A DNA stretch of 64,000 bases from Kappaphycus alvarezii (Eukaryota; Rhodophyta; Florideophyceae; Gigartinales; Solieriaceae). The position numbers and the translations under genes were made by a program. The notes beneath the pieces are model-generated. The model made no database searches. It had not been told where the DNA came from and saw nothing but the letters and a program-made list of their open reading frames with translations. Of the stretch, positions 20,107 to 32,618 are shown piece after piece; within the stretch, counting starts at the first letter, position 1; each line of letters opens with the position of its first letter. Location of the stretch: positions 744,001 through 808,000 of the forward strand of contig NADL03000614.1 of assembly GCA_002205965.3 (NCBI GenBank), given 5' to 3'.

Positions 20107-23100
20107 GTAATTACTGCGCGCATTTGACCGCAGTCTGACAAGATTCAACCGCGATGGGTGAGTTATCCTATTCGTCTAAGCAGACAATTCGTCAAACAAT
20201 ACTGTCCAATTTAGAGGCGCCAAGACTCGAAGGAGTGGCACAGAAGCACTTCACGGCATTCCAGAAACGCCGAGAGCTGTATGAGAAGCAATTGGAGGAG
20301 AAAAATCGAGAGCCAGGTGATACCATTACCCCTACATCGTACAAAGCCTCTATAGATGACTCCATTCTCAAGATTTTCATTACAGAGGAATGGATAGCAG
20401 CAAAGACAGTTGACGAGGTCACTGAAGACCAGCTCCGTAAATGTATCAAAGACAGAGCTAGCTTCAAACCAGAGAGTAATGATTTAGTGAGGATCGAAAA
20501 TGTCATTAGTATAGTCAAGATGGACTTGACGATACAAGAGGCTGACGAACGAGTCTGGACGCTCCACCACCAGTACATAACTGCACTGGAAGGAGCCGGA
20601 TTGCAAGAACTATCGGTCCAGAAGCCTCACATATCAATAAAGCACATTCTTCGGCGCATAAAGCCAGCTAGGCTGCGCAATAGAATGAAGAACATTGTGG
20701 AATGGCGCAAGGATGAGGGATTCGAAAAGAAAGACTTCGGCGCCTTCATGCGGGAATTAGCAACGCAAGCCTGGAGACTCGAAGAGGAACAGGAGACCGA
20801 GAAGTCACAGGAAGTGATGATGAGGACTCCAGTAGTTCATCTACAGTGGGTCGGGGTCGGCCTAAATCCCGTAAACACAAGAGCAGTAAAAGGCAACGAG
20901 ATCGAAACGATAGAGCTGACTATGAGGGTGATGCCAAGGTCAAGCCTCGTAAGAAGTCCAAGCCGGACAGAGAGCTACCGCCGTGTTTGAACCCGGCCTG
21001 TAATAAGCGTCATTTCATCTCGGACTGCCTCATTACATCCCAGGAGGATAAGAGTGGACTCCGGAAAGAGTACCGAGACCGCAAGCAGAAGGAGCGGAAG
21101 GATGACAAAAGTAAGAACGGAGGCGGTGTGAGGCATGGGTCTGTCCGGCGCTTTGGCGCAAAGGAAATTGACTCCCACTCCTCTCTGTTCAGTGCTTCCT
21201 TCTGTGACGGTGCAGTGGAGACTGTGGTACTTGGCGATCAAGGGTCAGACACGAATGTTATTCCAGCTGTAATTTATGATGAAATCAGAAGGGCTAATCC
21301 TAGCTGTAAGGTGACCAAACTGTGCCCGCCACATATTTATTCTGGAATTTCGGCCACTGACCCAGCCAAGCCGGCGGATAACAATGCAAGCGACCTTGTT
21401 TGTACAGAGCAAACGACTCTGGACGTCAGTCTACGCATAAGGCACGGCACAAAGCTTGTGCTCCGCGGTATCATGTGGAAGATGGCAAATGCGGACATTG
21501 ACTACGTCATTATCGGGAGGCCGGTGCTGGAATCGCTGGGGTGTGATAACAAGGCCATCCTAGCAGCAGCGTGCGACCAGCACGATGGGATTATCAATTT
21601 GCCTGATGCTTTAAAGGAAATGGACGCCAAGCGGCGCCCAACCCAAGCCGGGAAAATCGCCTCTCTCCTCCAACCTGGTGTGTTTCATAGCAGTGCAACT
21701 GAGGGCGATGACGGGCTCCAGGATACCAACGTGTATATTGACCTGGGGGACGACGATCAGGAGGTTATAGATTATAGATGCAGGCATTGCAGCTCTAGTC
21801 TCCCAAGCGAAGGAGAATGGCATGTCCGAAAAGGGCGTGCAGGAATTGAGTGGGCTTGTTGAGGAATTTAAGCCGGTTTTCGACTGAGGCTGGGGAAATC
21901 CAACCCAGCCCTTGTTCCGCCGATGAGATCAAGCTCGATCCTGCTAAGCGACCGGTGAAGGTTAAGGCTCTGAGCTACCCAGCGCCGCGGCGCGCCTTCC
22001 TCAATGCTTACGTAGCAAGCTTGTCGAGTTAGGTATCTGGATACCTAACCCACAAGCTGAGTGCAAGCGGCACCATTACTTGTGCCCAAGGTGGGCTCAA
22101 AGGCCAAGTTTAGGTGTGCTATTGATTTACGACCCGTCAATGCGGCTACAATGAAGCAGGCGTGGCCAATGCCACACTTGGATTCCGAAGTACAAGACTT
22201 CGCAGGTAGTACATGCTTCTCCGTTATTGATTTCGTACATGGGTATTGGCAACAACCACTGCATCCGGATTCCTACACCGCATGTGGAATTATATGCCCT
22301 GATGGCACCTACTCTTCGACCCGGGTGATACCAGGTCTCACCAACGCTGCCGCTCACTTTCAATCGTCAGTTGAGCCTTTGTTCAAGGATTTGCGATCTA
22401 ATCTGAAGGCATGGATTGACGATTTCAACCTCCATGCCAAGAGTGAGACAGCTCTGCTTCGACTACTACGGCAATTTTTCCAGATATGTATGGATAACAA
22501 TATACTTATCTCTGCCAAAAAGAGCACTCTCTTTGCCAGGAGATCTGATGGTGCGGACGCATTGTCAATGGTGATGGCTTCACCATGGACCCTGCCAACG
22601 TCGAGGGTCTTAGAGACATGCACCCCCTCAATCCGCTGATGAGCTATGTGAATTTATCCACTGTTGCCGCTGGATGGCAACTGTAATACCGGACTTTGTC
22701 CGACGTGTCGCACCGCTGAATGCTGTGCTTGAAATGGCCTATACCAAGGCTGGAAAACGTAAGAAGCGTGCCATTAAAGGATTGCATCTGCACACGCTGT
22801 CTTGGGGCCGTGAGGAAGCCACAGAATTCCAGGGATTTCAAGACAGCTTGCGCGATGCAGTCCGTTTAGCTTATCCTAAGCAAGGAAAAGCGATATGTGT
22901 TTACACCAACGCGTCCAACAACCACTGGTCGGGCGTGGTGACGCAGACGGATCCGGAGAATCTACATAAACCAATATGGGAACAGCAGCATGAGCCACTG
23001 GCATTCTTAGGAGGTACATTTAAAGACTCTCAGGTAAATTGGACAACCTATGAACAGGAGGGCTATGCAATCGTGAAGACGTTTGACAAGCTAGACTACA

Positions 23101-24948
23101 TTTTCCTAGATGATATCCCGGTGCACGTGTTCACCGATCATAGGAACCTGTTGTTTGTCTTTGCGCCTCTGGCCCTGGAGCCTACAGTAGGACGACATGT
23201 CGCTGCCAAGGTACAAAGGTGGGCTGTATTCCTGTCCCGATTCCAATACTGTATCGAGCATGTAGCTGGGCAGGACAACGTATGTGCCGACATGTTAACG
23301 AGATGGACGCGAGGCTACCGCAAGAATGATCTCAACACACGGAGAGTGTGCAGCCTAGTGGAAGCCCTCAAATAAGTGGCTCCACCAACAGATGAGATCG
23401 AGTGGCCAAACATGGATGCGTTCCGTGAGTCTCAAGCAAAGCATGGGACCCCGAGGGACCTCAAACCAGATGATGACGGTGTGGTAAGATATAATGGACG
23501 CATTATCATTCCCTCAGAGGATACTGAGCTAAAAATGAAGGTTCTGATACTATCCCACGCTGGAGCTGTTGGGCATCGAGGTCATGATGCTACTGAAAGC
23601 ATTCTAAAGGAGCACTTTATGTGGAAGGGACTCGCTCGGGATGTTAGCGAATTAGTTCATAGCTGTCTACACTGCATCGTAACTCGAACTGGCGACACTA
23701 TACCTAGACCACTCGGATCTAGCCTCCATGGTCAAAGACCAAATGAGGTAGTCCACTTCGACTACCTTTACATGGGCGAAAGTGTGAGCGATTTGAAGTA
23801 TATATTGATCATCAGAGATGAATTGAGTTCTTTCGTCTGGCTGTGGCCAACGGCCCGTGCGACCAGCGAAGCCGCCGCTGATGCCATCGCCACATGGATC
23901 GCTACCTTTGGAGTAATGGATTGGTTTGTATCTGATCAGGGGCCACACTTCAAAAACGAACTGTTTAGGCTGCTGGCATCAGAGTTAAGAATCAGCCATC
24001 ACTTCACAACGGCTTATTCGCCGTGGGCTAACGGAACCGTGGAGCGCGCTTGACGCGAGGTACTGCGAGCATGCAAGGCCTTACTCCATGAGTGTAGACT
24101 AAGTGTTCAGGACTGGCCATCTGTAACGGAATGTGTTCAGAGTGTGTTGAATCATGCACCACTCAAGCGCCTAGGGACTCGGCCGGGCCAATCAGGTGTT
24201 TACCTAACACCACTCGAGGTTTTTACAGGCCACAAACCTTCCCGTCCACTACTACAAGCCCTGCCGGTTGACAAGTACCTGTTGTTACCGCGTTTATCTG
24301 AGGTTCGAGCACGCCAGCTCATTGACATCGAGCGAACACATATAGCCGTCGACCGACTGCACCGTGAGGTCAGTACTACCGTGTCGAAAAAGCGAAAGCA
24401 TTCTATCGAACGTCACAATGCTCGCACGGGTATCCTACCTGTGTCATTTGAAATCGGTGATTTTGTGTTGGTTCGACACCCAGTCAAGCAAGGGCATAAG
24501 TTACAGCTTAAGTGGCGAGGTCCTCGGCAGGTAGTTGGAGCTAAATCTACTTGGGTTTATGAGGTTCGCGACTTAGTCAAGCACGAGACTGAAGTTGTGC
24601 ATGCTCGACGGATAGTACTGTACCGAGCCAAGCTACAGGATCAGACCGTCGATCCGCTGCTGCTCAGGTTTGCTGAACATTCTGAAACAACATATCAGAA
24701 TGCTAAGAACTTGCGGGACATCCGCTTGCAGCACGACAACATCCAGATCCTAGTTGAATGGCAGGGACTACCGGATCAGATTGATCAGACATGGGAGCCG
24801 ATCGAAGTGGTACATGAAGATCTACCCGGACTCCTAGAGGACTTCCTGTGCAGTTCAGGGAAAAGGGCCTTGAAGCAAAGGGCTAAAAGGCTCTGTCAAT
24901 TCTCTGATGGATGAACGTACTGTGAACTTGCATACCTTCATGGGGCCG

Positions 24949-25177
24949 TGTAACAACTGACAGCGCTCCTATCTGACAGTGATGTTAGTCCTACATGATC
25001 AATTAGAATCTCTATTGGTCAGCCTTTAATTAGACAACCTGAAAGGTCGTATTGGTATCATCCAGGCCTTAAATATTTGGGTTGAGTAAAGGCAAAGCTC
25101 TGAGGGTGGAGACTCTCACGAGCTACAGTGCCCATCGGTGTGTTTTGTTGAATCAGAATCAGGCTAGAGGTGCATCA
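24949..25177 (+). repeat. 3' LTR
   Basis: 229 bp, TGTAACAACTGACAG... to GCATCA; partner of 19878-20106. Confidence 0.9.
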
Positions 25178-25337
25178 CTTTTGGAATATTTCGCCAGGTT
25201 TACGTATGGTGGTCGTGCTGCAAATGTCATAACCTTACGAAATCAACGTCCAAGTGAGATCGAGGCCATGCGATTATTGAAGATTGGAAATCGATCACAG
25301 TCGGAAACATCCCGTGCCCATCGGCAGTGATGTGCCA
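25178..25337 (+). repeat. 160-bp flanking direct repeat, right copy
   Basis: Begins CTTTTGGAATATTTCGCC immediately after the 3' LTR and ends TGTGCCA; near-identical to 19718-19877. A normal Gypsy target duplication would be 4-6 bp, so this long flanking repeat is unusual. Confidence 0.8.
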
Positions 25338-25737
25338 TTTTTGCCTCTGCACAGCAAAATGTTACATCTGAAGCTCAGAACTTGGCTGCATGTTAAACTC
25401 ACCCTCCGAATGCTTAATCTGCAGGCAATAGGTAGGTACGTACCTCCTAGGTACGATGCAACTGTACGAAAGGTAACGTAGGACGAGTACGCATATGTTA
25501 CATGCATTATATGCACTGGAACTTTATAATGCTCTAGTGCCCAGAGAACAATTGTACTCATATAAGTCCATAGTTCTAACGGCAAAATTTTACATAGACA
25601 TATTACAGAATGACACCATTAGATTTTCAGTATATCTACTAGCACCCTTAGATAGTCAACCGTGCAAAAATTCGGAGTTTACACATCGACTGTTCAACTG
25701 ATCACACAATAAGTTTGTCAATATCGCAAAATTTAAA
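25338..25737. other. Spacer between LTR element and piggyBac fossil
   Basis: AT-rich, no gene recognised. I looked for a TTAA-anchored piggyBac terminal repeat here and did not find a convincing one. Confidence 0.35.
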
Positions 25738-27776
25738 ATGAAAAATCCAAATGAGCCCCGTCAACAGACCGGAAACCTTATCAAAACTCGATCAACACTT
25801 GTTACGTCAGCGGCTGAGCGTAGGCGACTACTCGGATCCCTTTGGAAAAGTAAGCGCGTCAACGGAACTTTGGTCAGCATCGAAATTGAAACATCTACTG
25901 GAAGACGTCGGACAACGCTCACCGCAGACTGGTCCATTCAGGACCGGACAAAGTGTGTCAGCTTGAAACTTGTCAACATCAGGCCAAGAAAAGCCTCTGA
26001 AGATGGCCCAGCATCATCCAATGAAATGGAGGCATCTGCTGCCGTGATCGAGCTACCGAATCGTCACCCTTTAGAAGAAAAAACTCTAGAATAAGCCAAT
26101 GGGATGGCCGGAGTGGGAGGGATATGCAAAGAAGTGCATGGAAAATTTTGGACCAATCAGGAGGTATTGTTACCGTTGCATGGATCAACGGCATATCGGA
26201 TACGCAAGGTAATTGGTCCAGCAGGTGACACGTCCATTCAAGGTCATATCGAGTATGAGAATACACCGTACGATTTCGTCCTTTGCATGTTTCCTTTCGA
26301 ACCTTTTTTCACAATTACCGAACTTACAAACCAGAAAATCGCTAATAGTGGGCACATGCATGCAACAGCTGGTGAAATTCTAAAGCTTTTTGGAATTCTC
26401 ACACTGCTATGCAGATTCAAGTTCACAAGCAGAAGATAGCTTGGGAGTACGCAGTCGACATCCAAATACATTCCACTGGCAATGTTCGGAAGAATAATTT
26501 CGAGGAACCGTTTCGAAGCACTGGTCTCATGTATTTCTTTCAGCCGCTACTCCAAAACTGAAAGCACTGGCAGAAGATAGTCTTTGGTCAGTGGATTCGT
26601 GGATGCCATAAAACGGCATTGGAGGTCAAGTTTGTCGTCATCGAAGAGAATTTTGCGTGGATGAAAGCATGTCACTCTGGTACGAAATTGGCGGAAACTG
26701 GACGTCAGAAGGACTCCCGCACTATATCGCTATTGACCGCAAGCCTGAAAACGGATGTGAAATCAAGAATGCTTGCTGTGGTGTCAGTGCAATTGTATTG
26801 AATTCGGAGATTGTTTTGTCAGCATATGACAACAGTAATCTGCATTACGAGCGGAATTTACCTCACGGAACTGCTATTGCTTTTCGGCTTACAGCGCCTT
26901 GGTTTCATTCCAATCGACTTGTTTGTGAAGACTCTGCATTTCCTTCTGTGACTACAGCAAATGCACTTTTCGAATATGGAATGAGGTTTACAGGTGTCTT
27001 GAAGAATGCGAAAAGGCAGTTTCCTATGTAATTTTTTGTCAGGGCTGGAACGTTTTAGGCGTGTGGATCATATCTCCATGGTAAGTTCGAGGACGGAAAG
27101 CTATCCTTCTATGATGTTCGTTATGTGGATGGATAGAGACAGAAGATATTTTGTCAATATTTCTGGTACAACACTTCCTTGAGAGCCTACCAGAAGATCT
27201 TGTTGGAGATCTGCTGGCAATGAAATGGTGCTTGCGGAAATGTAAATTACAGTTCCAGAGGTTGTGAGCCCATACTATGTAACTTGCTCCCAGATTGACA
27301 GGCATAACAGATGCAGACAGGATGATCTCGGATTGGAGAAACTATTCGAAGTCAATGATTGATCATTAAGGGTTAATACATCTTTGCTTGCAATTTGCAT
27401 CGTTGATTCATGGCTGCTGTACAAGGGATTGATGGGTGCGACAAATTGCATCTTGCAAAAGGATTTTTATGCAAAACTTGCAGAGCAACTCATTGACAAT
27501 TCATTTGATTGTATTGGCCTCAGCAAATTTGATGTTGACATTCCGAAGCATTCTATTTCGTCATTGGCCTGCGGTACTGAAATCCACTTGGTGCGCACAG
27601 TGAAAAGGCTCAAAGGAGTAAATGGGGCCCCAACGAATGCGGCGTTTCAAAGCAGATGCAAAATTTGCAAGTCTGACAAGTGGTCCAAATTTCTCTGCTC
27701 TGAGTGCCTGAAACTGAACAAGGAGGTTCGGATATGCAATTCAGAGACAGGACGGAACTGCTTTCAAAACCAGTAA
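25738..27776 (+). mobile_element. piggyBac-family DNA transposon, decayed transposase
   Basis: Order of parts: N-terminal region from ATG 25738 (SAAERRRLLGSLWKSKRVNG, STGRRRTTLTADWSI), a segment with WTNQEVLLPLHGSTAYRI and FPFEPFFTITELTNQKIA typical of DDE_Tnp_1_7 (piggyBac) proteins, then the DDE core (MDESMSLWYEIGGNWTSEGL, HYIAIDRKPENGCEIKNACC, SNRLVCEDSAFPSV) and a Cys-rich C-terminal end with CKICKSDKWSKFLCSEC. The parts lie in several frames with stops between them, so no full transposase can be made. Expected family length is about 550-650 residues and the remains cover most of it. Terminal inverted repeats and TTAA duplication were not located. Confidence 0.8.
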
Positions 27777-28645
27777 CGCGATGTACACTTTTGTCATAAT
27801 TAGATGATGCGTTCTACTCCTGTATAGTGATGTTTACTTGCCTATGCTTACATTCACTGTAGGCTGACTGAGAAAAAATAAAGAAAAATGAATCCTTGAC
27901 TATAACCGCCTACATTTCTGATTCGCGTCGTTCGACTTGCGGAATTAGCTTACGTACCAATGGCGTTATTACCCTTTATGAGTGATAAGTGAATTAACCC
28001 CTCTACTCATGTTCAAGTGGGCGCGCTTCGCAAACTGAGGTAGCAGTTGTCGCAGAAATGTCGATCTTCCTGAAGAAAGTTTTGGCCTTCTGTGGAGCGC
28101 AGCAAGTCGGACTAACGATTTCTTTTTACGTTATATATTTGAGGCCCACTAGGCCACAGCGGTTGTTGTGAATGGGGATGAAACTACTTATTTTATAGCT
28201 AGGGGATTTAAAGCTTATTTACAAAATAAATTTAGGAGTACGTACAGGAGACGCATTTTATGATTTAAAAACTAGCCTTGCAACAAGCTTTAAGATTCTG
28301 GGTTATTTTATTTGCAAAATTAAAACCCAAAGGAATTGATGGGATAGTTTTCAGGGACTCAGCACACCAAGGTAAAATTTTAATTGAAAAATCTAGGTAT
28401 TTTCCAAAAATCATTTGTACTCATATGAGTACGTTTGCTTGTCCTTTGGACACTAGAGGAAAGAAAAGAGAATAGCAAAGGAAGGGATGAGGGCTAAATA
28501 TCCTCGGGGAGAAAAAACTGTGCGGAAACAATTTAGTTCGTCGGCTCGTCTCTACAGCGTTTTGTTGTTGTAGTGGCGTACTGATCATTGATAATAGCCA
28601 ATCGCACAAAAAAGCGGCACTGTTTCTTTTTGTGGATCAAAGTTT
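27777..28645. other. Intergenic, AT-rich, no recognisable gene
   Basis: Contains only frames below 66 codons. Nothing assignable; may include the right end of the piggyBac copy. Confidence 0.35.
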
Positions 28646-28680
28646 TGTACAGTGTATTACAGTACAGTAAAGTACAGTAT
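28646..28680. promoter_or_regulatory. TACAGTA cluster
   Basis: TGTACAGTGTATTACAGTACAGTAAAGTACAGTAT: four GTACAGT/TACAGTA units in 35 bp, the same element seen upstream of genes elsewhere in this window. A small frame begins 31 bp downstream. Confidence 0.4.
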
Positions 28681-28711
28681 TCAGCAGCTCATGCTGTTTT
28701 TACAGCTCAGT

Positions 28712-28894
28712 ATGCCTTCTAAGGACGATTATCTTTCAGTTGATCCCCGCGTTGATGGTCACCTCCGGGGCGGCCTACTTGCTGAGTGGGCTATGTATCA
28801 GCTATTTTGTAGATGGTGCAACCGCTCTATTATTTGCAGTGACAGTACATACGTACTTCAGGGAATGAGTAAAAATGTAATAGTTGTAATGTAG
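28712..28894 (+). CDS. Possible small protein downstream of TACAGTA cluster
   Basis: 60 codons from ATG 28712: MPSKDDYLSVDPRVDGHLRG, then Cys-rich FCRWCNRSIICSD. No family recognised. Supported only by the promoter-like cluster directly upstream and a plausible start. It could equally be the first part of a decayed gene. Confidence 0.22.
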   Translation: MPSKDDYLSVDPRVDGHLRGGLLAEWAMYQLFCRWCNRSIICSDSTYVLQGMSKNVIVVM

Positions 28895-29118
28895 ATCCTG
28901 CCACAATACACCGGTGGAAAGCCGAACCGCACCTTTAAAAGGTTAACGAACTACCACGTGGTACGAATTCAAGTGCATAGAAATTTGCACCACTTGCGAT
29001 AAATCAGCCCCATCTCAACTCCCATTGCGTGTTGGCCGAACCAATCCCCTCCAAACGCCACCCAACCACTGCGTGGCTTTATCAACATTTCGCCGCTCAC
29101 GGCACGCAGCCTTGCGAC

Positions 29119-29739
29119 ATGTTGTCGGGTGCGGGCGCGGGCACTTCTTCCCGTCTAGCCCGTTTCCCATATAGATCTAAATGCTGCGACTGCTACGTAC
29201 TCGCTGCGATCTCATCGATATCCCTGTCGACAGTACCGCCACCTCTTGCCCCCGGAGCACATTGGACAAACCGGGAATGGCGAGCAAGGATAACGATGCT
29301 TTTCGAACGGCGCTGTAAATCGGCACTGCAGGGTTTTCTTCAAGGTCGCCCGTGCGCAGTGCAGCTTGTCTCTGTCGCATCATTCTGCAAGGTTCTTGAT
29401 GGCAGGCGAAGGAGCTTATCTTCAAGCCGTGGGGACCCTCTTCCGCAGGTTAATTTTGGTAGAATTTTTCTGGCTCTTCTCTCCTTTGGTTTACTTATCC
29501 TCACACCCCTTCCAGTGAACAAGTCTGCGGTGAACCCTCCAAGTCTCACGGAACCCTCTCGCACGTCGCCAATCGGTGAAAAGCAGCCTCTATCTCCTAC
29601 AGGAGCCGACCCTGGTAGTCATACCCTGGGTGAACTAGTCGATTCGACCCAAGTCAGATACAGAATAGTAGGTTTAAGCTATCAAATACTGTATGTGGGT
29701 GACATAGCCACCCACACTATATACAGTCAAGTAGTGTAA
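29119..29739 (+). CDS. Hypothetical protein with one membrane segment
   Basis: 206 codons from ATG 29119 (MLSGAGAGTSSRLARF), preceded by a C-rich stretch similar to other leaders in this window and lying in a GC-richer island before the AT-rich desert. One hydrophobic segment (NFGRIFLALLSFGLLILT) near the middle may span a membrane; the C-terminal third is Ser/Pro/Thr-rich. No family recognised. It could be a chance frame or a gene fragment. Confidence 0.3.
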   Translation: MLSGAGAGTSSRLARFPYRSKCCDCYVLAAISSISLSTVPPPLAPGAHWTNREWRARITMLFERRCKSALQGFLQGRPCAVQLVSVASFCKVLDGRRRSLSSSRGDPLPQVNFGRIFLALLSFGLLILTPLPVNKSAVNPPSLTEPSRTSPIGEKQPLSPTGADPGSHTLGELVDSTQVRYRIVGLSYQILYVGDIATHTIYSQVV

Positions 29740-32090
29740 TGATGCAATTCTCCTTTAGGCTCCCCTTATAGGTAGCGCTTCCTCTATTAGCTCCATCCCG
29801 TTGGGGCGAAGTTTGCTTCCTATCGTAGTACCCCTTGTTGCCATACTTGGCTGGGTAGCGAAACGTTAGAAACTACACTGTTTCACGGGCCTTCGTCTCC
29901 TACAGACCTCGTCATACTATCTTTAGTTAATGTAGTTCTACCTCTGCTAGTCTACCTAGAGTAAAATAAATACCGGTGTTCAGCCGAGTAGCGGCCTGAA
30001 TCAGCCATCGGTTTCACAAAGGTTCATCTAATTGGTCAACTCAAAGAAAACGGGCTCTGTTATCCCGACAGCTCCATTATATTTGACATGCACTTAACCT
30101 GCGCCCGCCAAAAAAATCTAGAAGAGGAACTATTTCGGATACAGTATCTGAATTTTCAAGATATTTTTGCAGTATCTGAATTCGAGAGATAATTTTTAAT
30201 TTCGATGAGTGTGGCAAATTCATGGGTTGAATTTCTATTTAATGACACACTGGTATTAATAGATGTCAGTACACCCCAATTCTCTGGGTTATACTAAGAG
30301 TGACTCCGAAAAATTTATTTAATGGCCACATCAATTCCCACTTCTGGCCAATGAGTGGCGAGTACGGGTATGGCACCTAGATATTTACCTTGGATAAATA
30401 TCTTCTACTAGTCTCTCTCGGTCACAGAATTCCCTTTAATGAATTGCATGGTACTTAGTATGTTGGTTTGAGACTTTCGGGTTATCCAGAAAGTTTATAT
30501 AATCTGAGTAAAATGATTCATCTTGTGGAGGTCAAGCAAGTGTGCAGACAAGTTTAAGTATAGTCCAAAGTAGCTAGGAAGTTGGAAATCAACTTCAGAC
30601 CGAAGAGCCGTTTCTTTGACGCTGCTCACAGATCATAGGTGGTATACCCTACTCCTTCTATTCTTACTTTTAGGTCCTTGAAATATCGTTTTACCAACCT
30701 CTCTGTGTTCGCTCAGCTACGTAACGGTAGCACTTTTTTCGCTTGCAGCAACTCCTTCTTGGGGTAATTTGTTCTGAGTATCTCTTCTCCCGACGATTTA
30801 TCCCTATCAATAGCCATCGCTGAGGGCTTCTATGGGCTGGCGTCAACGGAACGCTCGGCTGAGGTTATTACGAGCACGAGGATAGCTACAGATTTGTCTC
30901 TATAGGGTTTGTAATTCCCTTTGCTGGTGATGTAGCGGATGAGTATGCAGTAGTAATGGATAAGTCATTATCTATAGACCAATCAATATCTACCACGGCA
31001 CATCAACATAAAAACCTATTTACCAATTAACTATCATCCACCCTAGTTCAACAGCAACCTCTTATCTATCTACGCGCGAATTAGCCATGTAAATCATTTA
31101 TTTTCGTTCTTTTTTTGCTCTTTCATCTGTTGTTGATTTTCAGATTTCCGAGCTTGTTACCTTGATCTATTTTGCTCCATGTCTCCCTCGATCGACCATT
31201 TCCGTCTTCATTCCGTTCCAGCCGATCACTACATTTTTTAGTTTGTAACGCTATCTCTTCTCTTAATTCGTAAGAGTACCCATGCCCTGAGGACTTGAGG
31301 GCATTCGTAAAGTACTCATGCCCTGAAGTCTTTCGTTACTCAAGTGCTTCAGCTAATGCATCCCGCCTGGAGGGGGTCCCTTGTTAGAACTTCGATATTG
31401 CTCCGCATGTTTACTCTGCCTTGTGCTTTCAGTATTTTCACTCTTATGGATCGCATTCTCCTCATTTTCTCGTCTACATCCCGTAAAAAAGGTGTGCCTG
31501 TTTAATTTTCTGCTGCAAAAATCTCAGGAATTGAAAAACTGCGAAAAGATCACATGGAATCGTCATTGTTTTACAAGTTGCGGACAGCATTTGGGTGTTT
31601 TTCGTCTTTTTATGAAGGGTTTTAAGAATCGATGCTGGTCCGTTATCATGACGTTTCCTTCTGTTAGTTGTTAATTTACGCTCAGTTATGTTCGATGAAG
31701 ATTTGAATAGCTGTGCAAAATACCGCGGAATTGGAAAATAATGCTAACAAGAAAAGAATTGGTAACGTGGGCAGAAATAATTCTTCCAAATTAATGCACG
31801 GCACAGTCTGAAGTTACTTTTCTGCGTGTCCAATGTACCCAACTTGCGGAATTAATCATGATACTTTTGGAATAATTCACTGAATTTCTTGTCGATTCTT
31901 TGGCTGCCCGGTTAGAGGAAATTCCATGTGTTTACTGGTTGTACCGCAGCTTCTCCAGTCATTATTATATCCTTATCGTTCCTTCGAGATGATAGTACAC
32001 ATCTATAGTGAGATGGTAAGTTTGCGTTACATCAAATTCTCTTAAAGCCTTTACAATTATTTAGTAAAATTTCATAGCGCGCCCATTTTT

Positions 32091-32108
32091 TACTGTATTA
32101 GTACAGTA
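32091..32108. promoter_or_regulatory. Inverted TACTGTA/TACAGTA pair
   Basis: TACTGTA TTAG TACAGTA, a 7-bp inverted repeat with a four-base spacer. Same unit as the GT34 promoter pair at 9538-9555, in opposite arm order. Confidence 0.35.
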
Positions 32109-32279
32109 TATGATATTTTCATGATAAATAAATTGGCGTGGATATTTGAAATATATTGCACATGTCTAGAACTGAACTTCTGGAGAATGGTACAACGGAA
32201 GACGCAATTATTGTAGTTTAGGTTCTCACTAAACCTTTTTACGGAAAGGAAACAGAAAAAGAATTCAGCCAAATCAAAA

Positions 32280-32618
32280 TTGGCTGGATTAGTTTTAGTT
32301 TGGCACCCAGAAGCGTGTAGGGCGCTAGCCTCTATTGCGTTTAACTTGGACGTTAGGGCGAAAGATACCTATGGCAAGGTCCGAGAGGTGCTTACCCAAA
32401 TGCACGTTGCTGCGGCCGTAATGTCCAACACAGAATACCTGTTGGCCGGCCGTGGGCCGGCTCTTCAGGTAAAATTAATAGGTACGCCCGGTCACCCTCT
32501 AGGACATTCCCGACCAAAGCCGACCATATCTTTCAAATATTACAGCACCTCACCCCCCTTTCAGTACTCAAAAAATGTAATGGTAGGTAAAAAAATGACC
32601 ACATTACTTCAATTCTAG
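32280..32618 (+). CDS. Open frame spanning a duplicated block, unassigned
   Basis: A 112-codon frame whose first codon is not ATG in the sequence as given (TTG). Its 3' half (GHPLGHSRPKPTISFKYYS) resembles the minus-strand reading at 49.73-49.80 kb (CHPVGYSGPQPTIPVKYD), so the DNA block is duplicated. No protein family recognised; listed mainly because of the shared block. Confidence 0.2.
   Translation: MAGLVLVWHPEACRALASIAFNLDVRAKDTYGKVREVLTQMHVAAAVMSNTEYLLAGRGPALQVKLIGTPGHPLGHSRPKPTISFKYYSTSPPFQYSKNVMVGKKMTTLLQF
32491..32571 (+). repeat. Dispersed repeat H2, copy 1
   Basis: Begins GTCACCCTCTAGGACATTCC and runs to CACCCCCCTTTC. The reverse complement of 49726-49803 aligns to it over about 75 bp at roughly three-quarters identity by eye. 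Confidence 0.5.

Larger units (their letters stand above)
19878..25177 (+). mobile_element. Ty3/Gypsy chromovirus-type LTR retrotransposon
   Basis: A 5.3-kb element bounded by 229-bp LTRs that begin TGTAAC and end GCATCA. Parts in order: gag-like region (about 20.15-20.95 kb), a cysteine-rich CLNPACNKRHFISDC segment, aspartic protease-like (DQGSDTNVIP), reverse transcriptase (IDLRPVNAATMKQAWPMPH, about 22.1-22.6 kb), RNase H (AICVYTNASNNHWSG), integrase with HHCC-type and DDE parts (WFVSDQGPHFKNE, about 23.5-24.1 kb), and a C-terminal chromodomain-like tail (VEWQGLPDQIDQTWEPIE, about 24.7-24.85 kb). Gag and protease frames overlap, as is usual for read-through families. The LTRs differ at about 4 of 229 positions, so insertion was recent. 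The copy is broken in about five places. No clear tRNA-type primer site or polypurine tract was seen. Confidence 0.92.

Noticed and set aside
27990-28010. TTAACCCCTC as a piggyBac terminal repeat
   Set aside because: Orientation is that of a left end although it lies to the right of the transposase, and no partner was found.
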